64,000 nucleotides of DNA from Spongilla lacustris (lineage: Eukaryota > Porifera > Demospongiae > Spongillida > Spongillidae), in assembly GCA_949361645.1 (NCBI GenBank), contig OX442423.1, positions 4,522,023 through 4,586,022 of the forward strand. The letters run 5' to 3'. Both the position numbers and the translations under genes were made by a program. Position 1 is the first letter of the stretch. The number at the start of each line of letters is the position of its first letter. Below are positions 1 to 12,600 of the stretch, piece by piece. The notes beneath the pieces were generated by a model that worked only from the letters and a program-made list of their open reading frames with translations, had not been told where the DNA came from and ran no database searches.

Positions 1-12
1 GACTGACCTCAC

Positions 13-104
13 GATCAACAAAGGAGTCAAATTCTTTAACAAAAATCACTTTCAGCAATTCCATATCTGCAATGCATAACTCTGGACTAGCTCCTATATA
101 ACAC
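13..104 (-). CDS. P450 gene A exon 4
   Basis: A 92-bp exon encoding CYIGASPELCIADMELL followed by KVIFVKEFDSFVD, the beta-1 / helix-B entry typical of clan 3 P450s (ADMELLK corresponds to the usual ADPELLK). Acceptor cttag, donor C|GTGAGG. The next exon lies off the left edge. Confidence 0.82.
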
Positions 105-3100
105 CTAAGAATTGCAACATGATGTCAGAACTCAAACATACACTCCTCCTTACCCAAAGATTGGACCAAACATCTCATAGTTGTAATGGTATGAAGGTAT
201 CATAGACTGAAAACAAGAGAAAGTAAATTACCAACCACCTGTGAGTCTTGGTTTCTCAATAAATGCATTAAGCAGCCTCCCTCCCCCCCCCCCCCCCCCC
301 CCAGCAGTGTGTAAAGCTGTGTTTGTGAACACAACAGGTTAGAAATGGTGGATTTTTTTCATTAATATTGAATGCAATGCTGATTTGACATCAAAATTGA
401 ATTCACAGTCCACCATTTTGAGTGTTACCTTTCTATGAAGAATTATGAGTTATGAGCTTATAGAAGGGGTTAGTTTCAGGTGTGTGGAAAATAGGCCTGA
501 CAATTAGACCCTACTCCGAATCGAGCTCTGAATGCAAATAACTTATATGAAATCCAGGTCAATTTATGTGACTGTACAGGATGTTTGACAAACAAGGAAA
601 ATCGTTTATAAATTAACCACAAACAGTTAATTGTTTCTACTTCCGACAATTAACACTATGGACTTTCTATTTTTACCACTTCATACTACACCTTTTCTCT
701 ATGGTAAAATACATTTTGGGGCCTTGCTCTAGCATTGAGCCAGTATTGCAACATTCGATACCTCATGGGGTTCAAACCTTCGGCAGGAGTAATCAAATCG
801 CTTCAAATTCGGTTTGTAGGTAGAGCTATTCGATTGTTCTGTTCATTAATTTTTATGTTATCTGTAACGGCCATACAATTGAACAAACTACGAGCACATT
901 TCCGCGCCAATGATTTGGGCAAATTGCATCCCACTCAATGTATGGGGAGACAGTGGTTATATCATTGGAGCAAATCAAGCAGGAAAACGTGCACGTAGTT
1001 TGTTCAACTGTCACAATTTTAATGAAATTCACATGAAAATGGCGTGGTTTTTAAGCCTCAATGTTTGCAACCAGCATTTTGATGGTACAGTTAACTGTTA
1101 CATCGTAAACGTGGGTTTCTATCGTGCAATCACCACCCCTCAGTATAAAAATTGATCTGCTGTCGCATATAATGAAATATGACTCAGCCAAACGTTGGGC
1201 AGCATTATATATACCAAATTTTGTGTTGATCTGCTGCCTCAGAGCTGAGAAATATGCTATACATCCATTTACTGGGACACTGAAAAACGAAAATCAAAAC
1301 ATGTGTTACCTTTCCGCCATTTCGTTATTTCTATTTTCTGTACTTCGCTTTATCCATTTTGGTGCAATTTTTCAATGTTTTGTTTCATTGGTAACCAGAA
1401 TTTGACACACCGAATTTGAACAATTGCAGAAATTTGGTTCAATTATTCGTATCGCCAAATTTAAAGGTTATAAGATGTTGTTAGATTTTCAGTACTGCAT
1501 ACTGCTAATGTTAAATGATCAAGTAAGCAATAAAACACACCCCAAAACATTTTGCGATAATTCACTGTACTTCCATGTAGTGATGATGAAGCCCATCCGC
1601 AGCTGTGGGAATCAGGCCTGGTCTAGGTACGAAACTACACTGTTGTAATGCATGATAGTTAGTGAATCAAGCTCCCCTTATGATTTTAGGTACCTGCAGC
1701 TATGCTTTATATACCTATGTGTTAATAAGACTGTTTTAAAAATATATCGTTCGAAAAAAATTAAGGGGGCTTGTCCAAACTATTCTAGGAAAAATTAGCG
1801 TCAGTGTGATGTTAACATTTTTACCCCCTCCCCCCCCCACCCTTAACGTCAGTAAGTTGTTAGATTCACTCATGATAATAGCACAGAACATGAATCAATG
1901 TGAGAGTCATTGCTGCCACAGTTGCTTGTGGAGTCTATGCTGCAGCTAGCTTTTATACAGCTCTGTATATTTATAAAAACCAAATTAGCAGATAATAGTA
2001 TTTTTTTAGTGTCGTATCCCATCCCCCAAACTCCACAATGACACTACTAGTAATTTTTCCAAAAATAAAAATTTGTTCAGCAGCGATATTGCAAGATTGC
2101 AGGAAAGAAAGAAGAGGACCAAGTGGTTATCTTAACTTCAGAAGAGATTGGAAGTTATAGAAGATGGTGAATACAATAACGAGGGAATGATAGTGGTGAA
2201 CAGAATGACAAGGAGACTGGTGGGGATGATGGTAGTGAACATGTATGAACATTCGGATGGAGAAATGAATGTTGTAGATTCTGTCATGTTTCTGTTAAGG
2301 TTCTAACACAACAAGAATTAGAACTGGGGGACACAGTTCTTGCTGACCGTGACATAACACATAATTTTGAAATGGAGCAATACCTGCTTTTACAAGGGGG
2401 AAGCAGCTATCCCAAGAAGAAGTTGAAAGGTCCAAACAGCTATCCTCATGTTGTAAGATTTCTTGGATCTAGTAAAACATGGTGGCAATATTCATGGATC
2501 TACCATTGACAAAATGTTGATAGAAAGTATTGTACCTGAATTACATGTCAGTTATTCCATGTGTATTATATTTTATAGTTCAATCCTAGCTTATTGTATA
2601 ACACATGCATTGCCATGTTTGGCTTGTATACCTTGATAAGATTTAATTAATTTGATTGACAACAATCTGCACAGACCATTCACCTTGCAGAATGCAATTT
2701 AGACTAGCCTCGTCCCCAGGCCCTGTTTTATTAAAGTTACGGGGTGAAAAACAGGGCCTGGTAGACACTGCCAGGGTCCTAGCGCGCATGCGCTAGTTTG
2801 TCCCAGAATACCTGGGGTAACCGTAATTTCCTTTTGGAAACCATTCCGTATACTCGTCTGATTTCGCGATGGCGTATTCTGCTCGTCTGATTTCGCTCGT
2901 TAAGACACGATACCGCTTCTCGGAACTAAACAGAATACGCCATCGCAAAATCAGACGAGTATACGGAATGGTTTCCAAAAGGAAATTACGGTTACCCCAG
3001 GTATTCTGGGACAAACTAGCGCATGCGCACTAGGACCCTGGCAGTGTCTACCAGGCCCTGTTTTTCACCCCCGTAACTTTAATAAAACAGGGCCTGGGGA

Positions 3101-6100
3101 CGAGGCTAAATTTAGACTAACACAACCAACACGAAAACCACTCATAATCGTTGTCACATCCAACCATAAGTCCCATTCCACATTGCAGCAAATGCAGTTC
3201 TTCAAATTGCTCAGACGATTGCTGAGTAGAGATGCAGCTGGTCTCATTAACTATGCTTGTAGCATCACGGGAGTTTGGACATAAGATCTTTCAGGAGGGA
3301 GTATCACCTTTATGTAGAAAAGGTCTAGCTTGGGCTGTATTCCTTCCCACACCATGCCACAAGTAGTCCAGCATACAAAATTCAAAATGGTCTGTCACAA
3401 ACAGCCAGCTGATTTCATATGAGTACATGTAGGCTCACCCAGCAATGCAGGTACAGTGGGCTGCCACTACGTACATCTCCAGGTCGCTACCTAAGCGCTG
3501 TGAGCATTGTCTGGAATTTACATGCTTGGGTTCACGAGAGCCTTCAGTATCCCACACTTACTCGTGTTTCTTAGATCCTACATGCATCTGAACAGTGCGA
3601 ATTGTAAAATAGTTGTATGCATCCCATTGCTTCCACTGGCACTGCAGCATTTGCTGGCATGTGTAGACTCCAGGGCGATCAATAAAGTAGCAAACGAAAT
3701 GGCCAAATTCAATAGGTGGCCAATAAGACATATCCTTAATTCACAAAGTTGATCGAGTTAGCAACCGTGCGACCAAGGTCTTTGTTGGCCGATAGCATTC
3801 AAAGAACTAGAGTAATCCATTTCACTAATAACTACAAAACACGAGTTTTTCCCGATGCCCAACATTGAATCTTTCCTACCAGTGGGTGTGGTTAACGTGA
3901 CGTTACATGTAACGTGATTAAATTCCTTCACACCTTTCTGTGGATACTATCAATAGCTTGGACATGCCCCCTAAACTACACGTATTTGACCAACTGTCGT
4001 CCCCAATCAGCCACGGTTGTATGCGGCTGGAAATTAGGTTTTACAATTAGAACGTACGGTGTCAATAATTGAAAAGAGACACCTCATTACTGGTTACCCG
4101 TGTTTCGAAGATCGTAACGACTCAGTAAAACCAGCAAATCAAAATAAGAAAAAGGATTCAAACACCACACTCATTCTTATGTTATCAAGACTTTACATAC
4201 ACACTCCACGTCGTACGGCAATGGTATGCGCAAGGTGTTTACAGAACATCACGCGGCAATCATTTTGAAGGGGTGGGTACTAAATTCAGTACAGTGGACT
4301 TTGTGCACTAATCCAGAAGGTAAGCTTACAACACCGATGAGTAAGAGAGATGTGGCTGTTAAAATTCTCACTCCTTAAGTAGTAACGAATTTTCTGTCGT
4401 CCCAAACAACGCGATTGTATTTCATGAATAATCGATACGATTCTCGTAATATATGTATGTACATGTTATATACAGGAATGGATTACCACATGCAACAAGA
4501 GCCCAAGCACTGCAGAGTGTGTGGGCAATGGCTAGAATGCGAAAACAGAAGCAAACATGCAGCCATGCAGCCTTTGGCCTCACCGCCTCAACTGTTGATA
4601 TCAGCATATTCAACGTTTTTGTATCTAATGTACATAAACATTCTATGCAAAGAACCGTCCTTTGACAAAGGAGATACATCACAGGTGTTCTATATAACGC
4701 CATTTCAGTGGCAAATACATACCAATGAAGAATGCATGCAAGGTAAATGCACTTTTTTGAAACTAAATAACTGCTATGACTTCATAATGCATTATGCAGG
4801 TGTGTGCGCACTTCAGCAAAGGTGAGAGAGGACATGTGAGGAGGTCAACTGTTGGCAGACCTAAGGTCCGAGTCACACCCAATAGGTTCCAAGCACTTTG
4901 AAAGATTGCCCCACCTCCATTCTTCTCTCATGATCATAGTCCACCTCTTGCAAGCCAGAAAATTTGGTCTATTTTCAACCAGGTGAAGTGTCAGATAACT
5001 GTGTTCCTGCCTTCTGACACAGCCCCCTGAGCTCCCATGCAACGCACTGGTATGCACCAAGTGCATAGTTGAGTGGGTAGCAGCAACAGGTGCATGGTGA
5101 AAACTGCCCTTCAAAATGCATACCCTGGAAGACCATGCCATACAATGGGCTATTCCAGTTAATACATACATGTAAGTGTACACCCCTACTGATGTTGTTA
5201 TTGATAAAGTAATCCCGTTGGACACAGATACCCTCCCCCAAGACAGATATATTACCTCCCCCACTGGACAGTTACACATCACACCACATCCCCCAGGACA
5301 GCAGTATGTCTCCATACACTACACCCAGGATATTATTTGTAGTTCCCACAGGACATGATTTATACCATTCACACACTCCCCCCCCCCCAGGACATATTTT
5401 ATAGCTCCCCCCCTGGACATGACGTATACCCCCCCCCCCCCCCCCCCCCCCCGTACGTGTTTCACTTCAACTCCATACACTGCTCTGATAGCTATGGCCA
5501 TCTGCCATAGGTCCAGGACATGGATTATAACTCCCCCCCCCTCCCCCCTTATACCACTCATCACCCTAGACAAGATTTATAGCACCCCCCCCCCCCCCCC
5601 CTTTCTGGACATGACTTATACCAACCCCACCCCCCCAAGACTAGGATAATAACTCTACTCCCAAGACGCAAATTTATGTCATCAGTAAGGGTGTACACTT
5701 ATCTACTGGAATAGCCATGTACTGGAATAGACCAATGGGCAAATGCTACCCATGTTTGTTTTGGTCTATTTTGGAGAAGAGGGTGCTGAGCTGATTTTTC
5801 AAAGTGAAGCAACTGCAATGCATTGTCAAAGACCATTAATCCTGTTTTAAAAGATAAGAGCCACATTTGGTTGTTGCCATCCCCCCCTCCAATGAGGAGA
5901 CAAAAGCTAACACAATCCTAACCCTGCTCATCATTAATGTGTGTATATGCATGCTACTCAGTACCACAGATATGTAAAGCTCCATTGGCTATCTATGGCA
6001 TGTGACAATACGTTCTGAAACCAATCTTAATTAGTAGCAATTCTAATACATACCGATGCATGCATATAGACCTACGTTACGAAGAAAATGGCCGATTTCA

Positions 6101-9100
6101 AGAAGCTTTAAAACCATTTCAGAAAATTCGTCATCACAAGCTTTTACTAAAAATTACTATCACAATGGTTGTTTTTTGCTCAGTTCTTGTGTCCGAGCGT
6201 CGGTATCGTTTTTTTGAATCCATGAGGTCACCGTTCACCGCAAGAAGTACCTTTGCTAGAATTAATAAAACTAGAACTTTTATGCACAGCCTAAAAGAGC
6301 AAATTGAATGCATCAAAAATATGCTTTTGCCACGGGAAACAGATTACTATTTCAAACGTTATAATGTTTCAAACATTGCATCGCGGGTAACTAACAATGT
6401 ACACAATGTGAATGGACCATGCTCATAGGCGGCCGGAGGGGGGGGGGGACCCAGGGGGCCTTGGCCCCCCCCTCCCCAGGCTATGGCGCCCCCTCCCCCC
6501 ACCCCCGATCCCTAAAACTATCGTCAATTACTACAATACAAAGAGACTACAACATGCAGAGCATAATTTAGCTTCTAGCGCTAGCTCGCATGCATTATTA
6601 GCAAGAATCCAGAGTCAAATGGTTACGCGCGTATCTGAAGTATCGTAAGCCACGCCCCCTTTTGGCGCCCCTCGTGTGTTTGGCCCCTCCCCTCGGTAGA
6701 TGCTGGGGCCGCCTCTGATGCTATAAAAAACTGTGACTGCTTGACTTCTCCATGCAGCTACTGTAAAAGTATTCAAGATAATGATGCCATAATTGCATAA
6801 AATACAACATAGGTACTCTTTATAAGGTTCACAGGGTCAAATACACATTACATCTAAATTTAGGTATCTCATTATATAATCTGCCAATAGCCTGTATAGT
6901 GATATCATAATGCTCTCCCCCTTTTTTTTCGCATTCATCATTCTTCCAATATGTAAAATTACTTTAGGAACTTCTTTGATTGATTTACACATATTTATAT
7001 GTCCATTGTACAGCACATTTTGATGATCCACAAACCATAGGCCAGGTGTTCAAAATACAGACCGTGATCACACCCATAGCCATTGAGACATCAGGAGAGA
7101 GCTTGACCATCACCTTAGGCAGGCATCGGGAGATTGCAATGCCTACTCTTACTTGCTACAAAGGCTATCAGTTGCAGTACAATGTGGAAATGCTGCTTCT
7201 GCTATGGATACTGTGGGCCAGCATGCATGCAGTGGAAGATTTTTTTTCTGTAACTTTTTATTAGTATAGTTACTTATTGAGCATTGTTTATGCTTAGCTT
7301 ACTGACACATTGGATAAAACGCTTAATATTACATTAATCTTCTTTTACATTGTAAGATATTAGGAAACTCATTTCCACTTCCTTTTCTGCCACACATTGC
7401 AACTTCTTTTCTATCTTCCTCCTTGAACTGTTCTCCTTCTTTTGAATCTTATCTTAAAGTTGCTGATCTTGCAATATAAAAATGTTGTGTTCATGTTGCT
7501 TACTAACTGACTTTACTCTCTGAGCTTGTCTGATGCAAAATTTAACTATATTTTCTTGCTTGTTCTGAGAGTGTGCACACAACCACTGCATTGTTCCATT
7601 AATTTTACATCTTACGTTTCCATCATTAAATATTAGGTGCTTTTCTATAAAGGTAAAATCAGCCAGGCCAAGGGTGCATTGTGTTCAGCAAACATACGTG
7701 GTGAACAATGGATGGTGATAGATGAGCTAAAGTACCTTCAAGGTAGTCATGCAACTGTGTCTATATTACACATACTACACCTTCAAGTAGCTAGTGCACT
7801 ACAATATCTATGATCTTATCTTTTTCTGTTGTAGCATGCAGAATTTTGTAGTTCAAGGTTCTGGGAGAGCAGTAATTCTCAAACCTGCCATTTGATCCAA
7901 AGCTATTTCAATAACTGGGCATATGCTGGTTATGGGTACATGTATTTCTCAATGTTACTGCATAGCTAGGATTCACCAACATGAAAATATTGTCTTGAAA
8001 AATACGGTGTGTGGGCACCATCATATTTTGATGATTGAGCTGTTTTTAATGATATGGCGGTCCATGCTGTAAAATACTTTCCATAACTAACGCGTGCCTT
8101 GACGAATTCGGTGTGTATTAAATAGAACTATCACACAACTCTTTGACACGTAAACAAAATAGATAGTCCATGCGTTGAAAATACAAAAAATAAGTTTCAT
8201 TCCCAGGGCTCTAACATAGAAATACCAGGTTAAGCATTATTATGTCAAGCTCTAAGCAATCCAACAGTAAACACCTGTGCCCATATTAAAATGGACCCTT
8301 GAGCACCATCCAAAGCTCATGAAATTTTATCCTGATATAGGCTAAGACCTAATAAACACGGGAAACGCTTCCTCAAGTTAGTGCCTAAGAATCTAGGGAA
8401 TAGCTAATCGCGACCGATTACTATGGAAATCAACGAGGCACACAAATTAACGCCGTTATGCTGGCTTACATTTAGATACCAATAGTGAATCGAGCAACCC
8501 CTTTTGTTCTGTAATCTAGCAATAAAGGCCTAAATACCTTGCAAACAACTTTACAAAGCGCGCGTCTTCTTTAAAGTACTCGTAGAGAAATCCTCGGAGA
8601 AATCCTAAATACGGTCACAATTTTCGACGAAATTTAGATCACCAGTTTCCGCCTACGCAAACGCTTTTTTAAAAAAAGTACCTACCTTTGCTTTCGAGCG
8701 CAAAAGCCAACGATTCACAGAAAAGGCGATTTGATTTCTGCTATATAGAAGGGTCAAAGGTGCTTGTAACTTGTGGTGCAGCGTTAAACTGATTACTACA
8801 TTTCTTGTACGTTCTACACAGCACATTCCTAAGGACACCGTTTGTCCAGTCCGTTGCTATGGGGCTTCGTAACCATTTCAAAATTTCTGGGCGTAGGGCC
8901 TAATAAATTTCCACGCGTTCAATGAGAGCAGACAGCAGTGCAGCCGCCATGCTGGCCCGCGCCCGCGACGTGCAGTCGTAGCCAAGGCTAGACCGAAGAG
9001 TCAATAAAACTCCTCACCCGCTCGACAAGTTCCTGAACGTTGCCCCAGAACATCTTGGGTTTCGGACCAGGCACGCCCATTCGCTTGAACACTTGATAGG

Positions 9101-9242
9101 GAGCATAGCCGAATCTATAGTAGGCCTATAGGATCGTAATACACTAACACCTCCACTTGACATACACGAAGCATTACCTGTAGTACAGAAGAAGCAGAAC
9201 TGTAAGCACCACCAACAAAAACGCAACCCAAAAGGTGTCCAT
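13..9242 (-). CDS. Cytochrome P450 gene A (clan 3-like), 5' part: exons 1-4
   Basis: This is the 5' part of a microsomal cytochrome P450 monooxygenase gene, a haem-thiolate enzyme anchored in the ER membrane. Four exons join in frame: 9242-9178 (signal anchor), 9114-9018 (proline-rich hinge PGPKP), 206-154 and 104-13. Exons 3-4 are near-identical to those of P450 gene B, which can be followed to its haem-binding exon, so the family assignment rests on both. Intron 1 is 64 bp and intron 3 is 49 bp, but intron 2 is about 8.8 kb and full of foldback elements. The remaining exons, including the I-helix and haem loop, would lie left of the window. The substrate cannot be told from this part. An additional small exon inside intron 2 cannot be excluded, but the reading phase already closes without one. 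Confidence 0.8.
154..206 (-). CDS. P450 gene A exon 3
   Basis: A 53-bp exon encoding IPSYHYNYEMFGPIFG, the helix-A region. Acceptor ttttcag, donor GG|GTAAGG. It is nearly identical to gene B exon 3 (61511-61563); one visible residue change is M for K before FGPIFG. Confidence 0.8.
303..600. other. P450 gene A intron 2, left end
   Basis: AT-rich unique sequence after a run of about 20 C (283-302). Nothing recognised. Confidence 0.5.
625..1040. mobile_element. F1 foldback, partly decayed copy
   Basis: The left arm matches the 42531-43855 family (cttcatactacacc, tatggtaaaatacattttgg, cttcaaattcggtttgta). Only a short right arm remains (aaaacgtgcacgtagtttgt, about 984-1003). Overlapping small open frames here are chance. 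Confidence 0.75.
1041..2305. other. P450 gene A intron 2
   Basis: AT-rich. Small open frames at 1124-1648 show no family features. Nothing else recognised. Confidence 0.5.
2306..2460 (+). pseudogene. Possible remnant of a DDE_Tnp_4 (Harbinger-like) transposase
   Basis: The frame reads QELELGDTVLADRDI then EMEQYLLLQGGSSYPKKK, resembling the LEPGDxVLADRGF...L..P.. stretch around the second catalytic aspartate of DDE_Tnp_4 transposases. It is short, flanked by stops and has no visible termini. A chance resemblance is possible. Confidence 0.35.
2705..3108. mobile_element. 404-bp foldback element, 9-bp target duplication
   Basis: Near-perfect palindrome. The ends are TAGCCTCGTCCCCAGGCCCT and its complement, with a central loop of about 60 bp around 2885-2930. 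It is flanked by the exact 9-bp duplication aatttagac (2696-2704 and 3109-3117). The 9-bp size is typical of Mutator-like insertions. Non-coding; it sits in P450 gene A intron 2. Confidence 0.9.
3118..5174. other. P450 gene A intron 2
   Basis: No recognised gene. Overlapping open frames at 4415-5315 on both strands look random. Confidence 0.45.
5175..5660 (+). repeat. C-rich minisatellite with poly-C runs
   Basis: Degenerate units built on cc-aggacatgatttatacc followed by C runs up to about 22 bp. The spacing varies between roughly 35 and 65 bp. Non-coding despite open frames rich in proline or glycine. Confidence 0.75.
5661..6423. other. P450 gene A intron 2
   Basis: Holds a 122-codon plus-strand open frame (6060-6428) that I do not recognise and that ends inside the 6424-6717 element. 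Otherwise featureless. Confidence 0.4.
6424..6717. mobile_element. 294-bp non-autonomous element, 5-bp target duplication
   Basis: The termini CATAGGCGGCC and GGCCGCCTCTG are inverted repeats (one mismatch), flanked by ATGCT on both sides (6419-6423, 6718-6722). The interior is G/C-rich at both ends, and no transposase is present. The termini recall hAT-type CAGNGGCGG ends. Confidence 0.68.
6718..9017. other. P450 gene A intron 2, right end
   Basis: AT-rich, unique, nothing recognised. Confidence 0.45.
9018..9114 (-). CDS. P450 gene A exon 2 (proline-rich hinge)
   Basis: The acceptor is ctatag|A and the donor CGG|GTGAGG. The 32 encoded residues include VFKRMGVPGPKPKMFWGN, the proline-rich hinge that follows the membrane anchor in P450s and the GN that precedes the first beta sheet. 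It ends in phase 0, matching exon 3. Confidence 0.82.
9178..9242 (-). CDS. P450 gene A exon 1 (signal anchor)
   Basis: Starts with ATG at 9242 and encodes about 21 residues, MDTFWVAFLLVVLTVLLLLY, a typical uncleaved N-terminal membrane anchor of microsomal P450s. The donor is AG|GTAATG. The arginine codon is split and is completed by the first base of exon 2. Confidence 0.78.
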
Positions 9243-9535
9243 GAGACTACAATCTCGATCCTGGTACTACTTTATACGGTCGTGTTAACTGGTACACGTG
9301 CACTCTGTTTAAACAAGAAGAATCGCTATTTGATTGTTTTGTCATTTTCCGGAGAAAAATTGAAATTATGATGTCATGCCTTAAGGCAGTCGTCACGGCT
9401 GTTTCATTGCATTGAAAAGATGGACATTAGGTCTCGTCCCCATACTTGGCGGAAGAAGATTTAATGGAGACCGCATTATAGCATAGCATTGGAATGTGGG
9501 CTCTATTGTAAAATCCGTTCTAGGTAAGCTTTATA
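9243..9535. other. Upstream region of P450 gene A
   Basis: Likely contains the promoter of gene A (transcribed leftwards). No TATA box could be assigned with confidence. Confidence 0.4.
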
Positions 9536-9576
9536 CACCGTGTGGAAGTTAGCCCCACATTCCTCAGCCGCACATT
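9536..9576 (+). repeat. 41-bp inverted repeat, left copy
   Basis: Matches the reverse complement of 23168-23208 with one mismatch. The pair brackets the satellite. Both copies can be read as AAEECGANF.TV, so it may be a fragment of a dispersed sequence rather than an element end. Confidence 0.7.
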
Positions 9577-9689
9577 TTAAAATGAATAAGTTTAACATTC
9601 CTCATGCGGCGGGCGCAGAAGCGCGCGCTTAATAGATCGTGAACGTAAACAAACACTAAGCGATGTGTTGTATGGACTTGCTTCGCCGT

Positions 9690-12600
9690 GATCGTGAGCC
9701 GTGCCATGTAGTCACAGGGTAGATGTGTACCTGTGCCAACCACGGATTCAACATCACGCGCGGATCCTGAACACTGAACCAGCTTGGAGCGTGACCACAA
9801 CTAATAAGTACTTACAAGCTGACCTATGGAGATGGATGTCATTCTTGTGAGTTACAAAACACACTGAGGCAAGCTCTGAGCTGTTTCATATACCCACAGG
9901 GTAGCTGTTTCTATGTGCCAATCAGGGACCCAACGTCACGTGAACACTTGGAGGTGTGACCACAACTAATATGGAGATGTCTTGTGAGTTGCAAAGCACA
10001 TTGAGCCATGCTCTGAGCTGTTTCATGTACCCACAGAGTAGGTGTGTCTATGTGCCAACCAGGGACCCAACGTCATGCGCAGATTGATGAACTATAGACC
10101 CATGTGACCACAACTACTAAATTGTAACCTATGAAGATGGATGTCATTCTTGTGAGTTGCAAGACACATTGAGCCATGCCTTGGGGCTGTTTCATGTACC
10201 CACAGGGTAGGTGTGTATATGTGCCAACCAGGGACCCAATGTCACGTGCGGATTTTGAACAACTGCATGGATGAACTATGGACCCAGTGACCACAACTAA
10301 TGAGTACTTACAAATTCTGACCTATGAAGATGGATGTCTTTCTTGTGAGTTGTAAAGCACATTGAGCCATGCTCTGAGCTGTTTCATGTACCCACAGGGT
10401 AGGTGTGTCTATGTGCCAACCAGGGACCCAACGTCACGCGCGGATTTTGAACAAGTGGATGAACTATGGACCCCTGTGACCACAACTAATAAGTACTTGC
10501 AAATTAAGATGGATGTCATTCTTGTGAGTTGCAAAACACATTGAGCCATGCTCTGAGCTGTTTCATGTACCCACAGGGTAGGTGTGTCTATGTGCCAACC
10601 AGGGACCCAACGTCAAGCGCGGATTTTGAACAAGTGGATGAACTATGGACCCCTGTGACCACAACTACTAAATTCTAACCTATGAAGATGGATGTCATTC
10701 TTGTGAGTTACAAAACACATTGAGCCATGTTCTAAGCTGTTTCATGTACCCACAGGGTAGATGTGTCTATGTGCCAACCAGGGACCCAACGTCACGCGCG
10801 GATTTTGAACAAGTGGATGAACTATGGACCCCTGTGACCACAACTAATAAGTACTTGCAATTTAAGATGGATGTCATTCTTTTGAGTTACAAAACACATT
10901 GAGCCATGCTCTGAGCTGTTTCATGTACCCACAGGGTAGGTGTGTCTATCTGCCAACCAGGGACCCAACGTCACACGCGGATTTTGAACAAGTGGATGAA
11001 CTATGGACCCATGTAAGCATATCTAATAAGTATTTGTAAATTAAGATGGATGTCATTCTTGTGAGTTACAAAACACATTGAGTCATGTTATAAGCTGTTT
11101 CATGTACCCACAGGGTAGGTGTGTCTATGTGCCAACCAGGGACCCAACGTCACGCGCGGATTTTGAACAAGTGGATGAACTATGGACCCCTGTGACCACA
11201 ACTAATAAGTACTTGCAAATTAAGATGGATGTCATTCTTGTGAGTTGCAAAACGCATTGAGCCATGCTCTGAGCTGTTTCATGTACCCACAGGGTAGATG
11301 TGTTTATGTGCCAACCAGGGACCCAACGTCACGCGCCGATTTTGAACAAGTGGATGAACTATGGACCCCTGTGACCACGTCTAATAAGTATTTGCAATTT
11401 AAGATGGATGTCATTCTTGTGAGTTGCAAAACACATTGAGCCATGCTCTGAGCTGTTTCATGTACCCACAGGGTAGGTGTGTCTATGTGCCAACCAGGGA
11501 CCCAACGTCACGCGCGGATTTTGAACAAGTGGATGAACTATGGACCCCTGTGACCACAACTAATAAGTATTTGCAATTTAAGATGGATGTCATTCTTGTG
11601 AGTTGCAAAACACATTGAGCCATGCTCTGAGCTGTTTCATGTACCCACAGGGTAGGTGTGTCTATGTGCCAACCAGGGACCCAACGTCACGCGCGGATTT
11701 TGAACAAGTGGATGAACTATGGACCCCTGTGACCACAACTAATAAGTACTTGCAAATTAAAATGGATGTCATTCTTGTGAATTACAAAACACATTGAGCC
11801 ATGCTATGAGCTGTTTCATGTGCCCACAGGGTAGGTGTGTCTATGTGCCAACCAGGGACCCAACGTCATGCACGGATTTTGAACAAGTGGATGAACTATG
11901 GACCCATGTGACCACAATTACTAAATTCTAACCTATGAAGATGGATGTCATTCTTGTGAGTTGCAAAACACATTGAGCCATGTTCTAAGCTGTTTCATGT
12001 ACCCACAGGGTAGGTGTGTCTATGTGCCAACCAGGGACCCAACGTCACGCGTGGAATTTGAACAAGTGGATGAACTATGGACCCCTGTGACCACAACTAA
12101 CAAGTACTTGCAATTTAAGATGGATGTCATTCTTGTGAGTTGCAAAACACATTGAGCCATGCTCTGAGCTGTTTCATGTACCCACAGGGTAGGTGTGTCT
12201 ATGTGCCAACCAGGGACCCAACGTCACGCGCGGATTTTGAACAAGTGGATGAACTATGGACCCCTGTGACCACAATTACTAAATCCTAACCTATGAAGAT
12301 GGATGTCATTCTTGTGAGTTGCAAAACACATTCAGCCATGTTCTAAGCTGTTTCATGTACCCACAGGGTAGGTGTGTCTATGTGCCAACCAGGGACCCAA
12401 CGTCACGCGCGGAATTTGAACAAGTGGATGAACTATGGACCCCTGTGACCACAACTAACAAGTACTTGCAATTTAAGATGGATGTCATTCTTGTGAGTTA
12501 CAAAACACATTGAGCCATGCTCTGAGCTGTTTCATGTGCCCACAGGGTAGGTGTGTTTATGTGCCAACCAGGGACCCAACGTCACGCGCCGATTTTGAAC

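Larger units (their letters stand above)
1..290. repeat. Paralogous segment shared with 61359-61625
   Basis: Bases 1 to about 285 match 61359 to about 61622 in the same orientation at roughly 90% by eye, introns included. This is the visible part of the tandem duplication that produced P450 genes A and B. The match stops near a poly-C run at about 283-302. Confidence 0.85.

Noticed and set aside
6980..7264. 94-codon plus-strand frame as a gene
   Set aside because: No recognisable domain, no splice partner; lies in a P450 intron.
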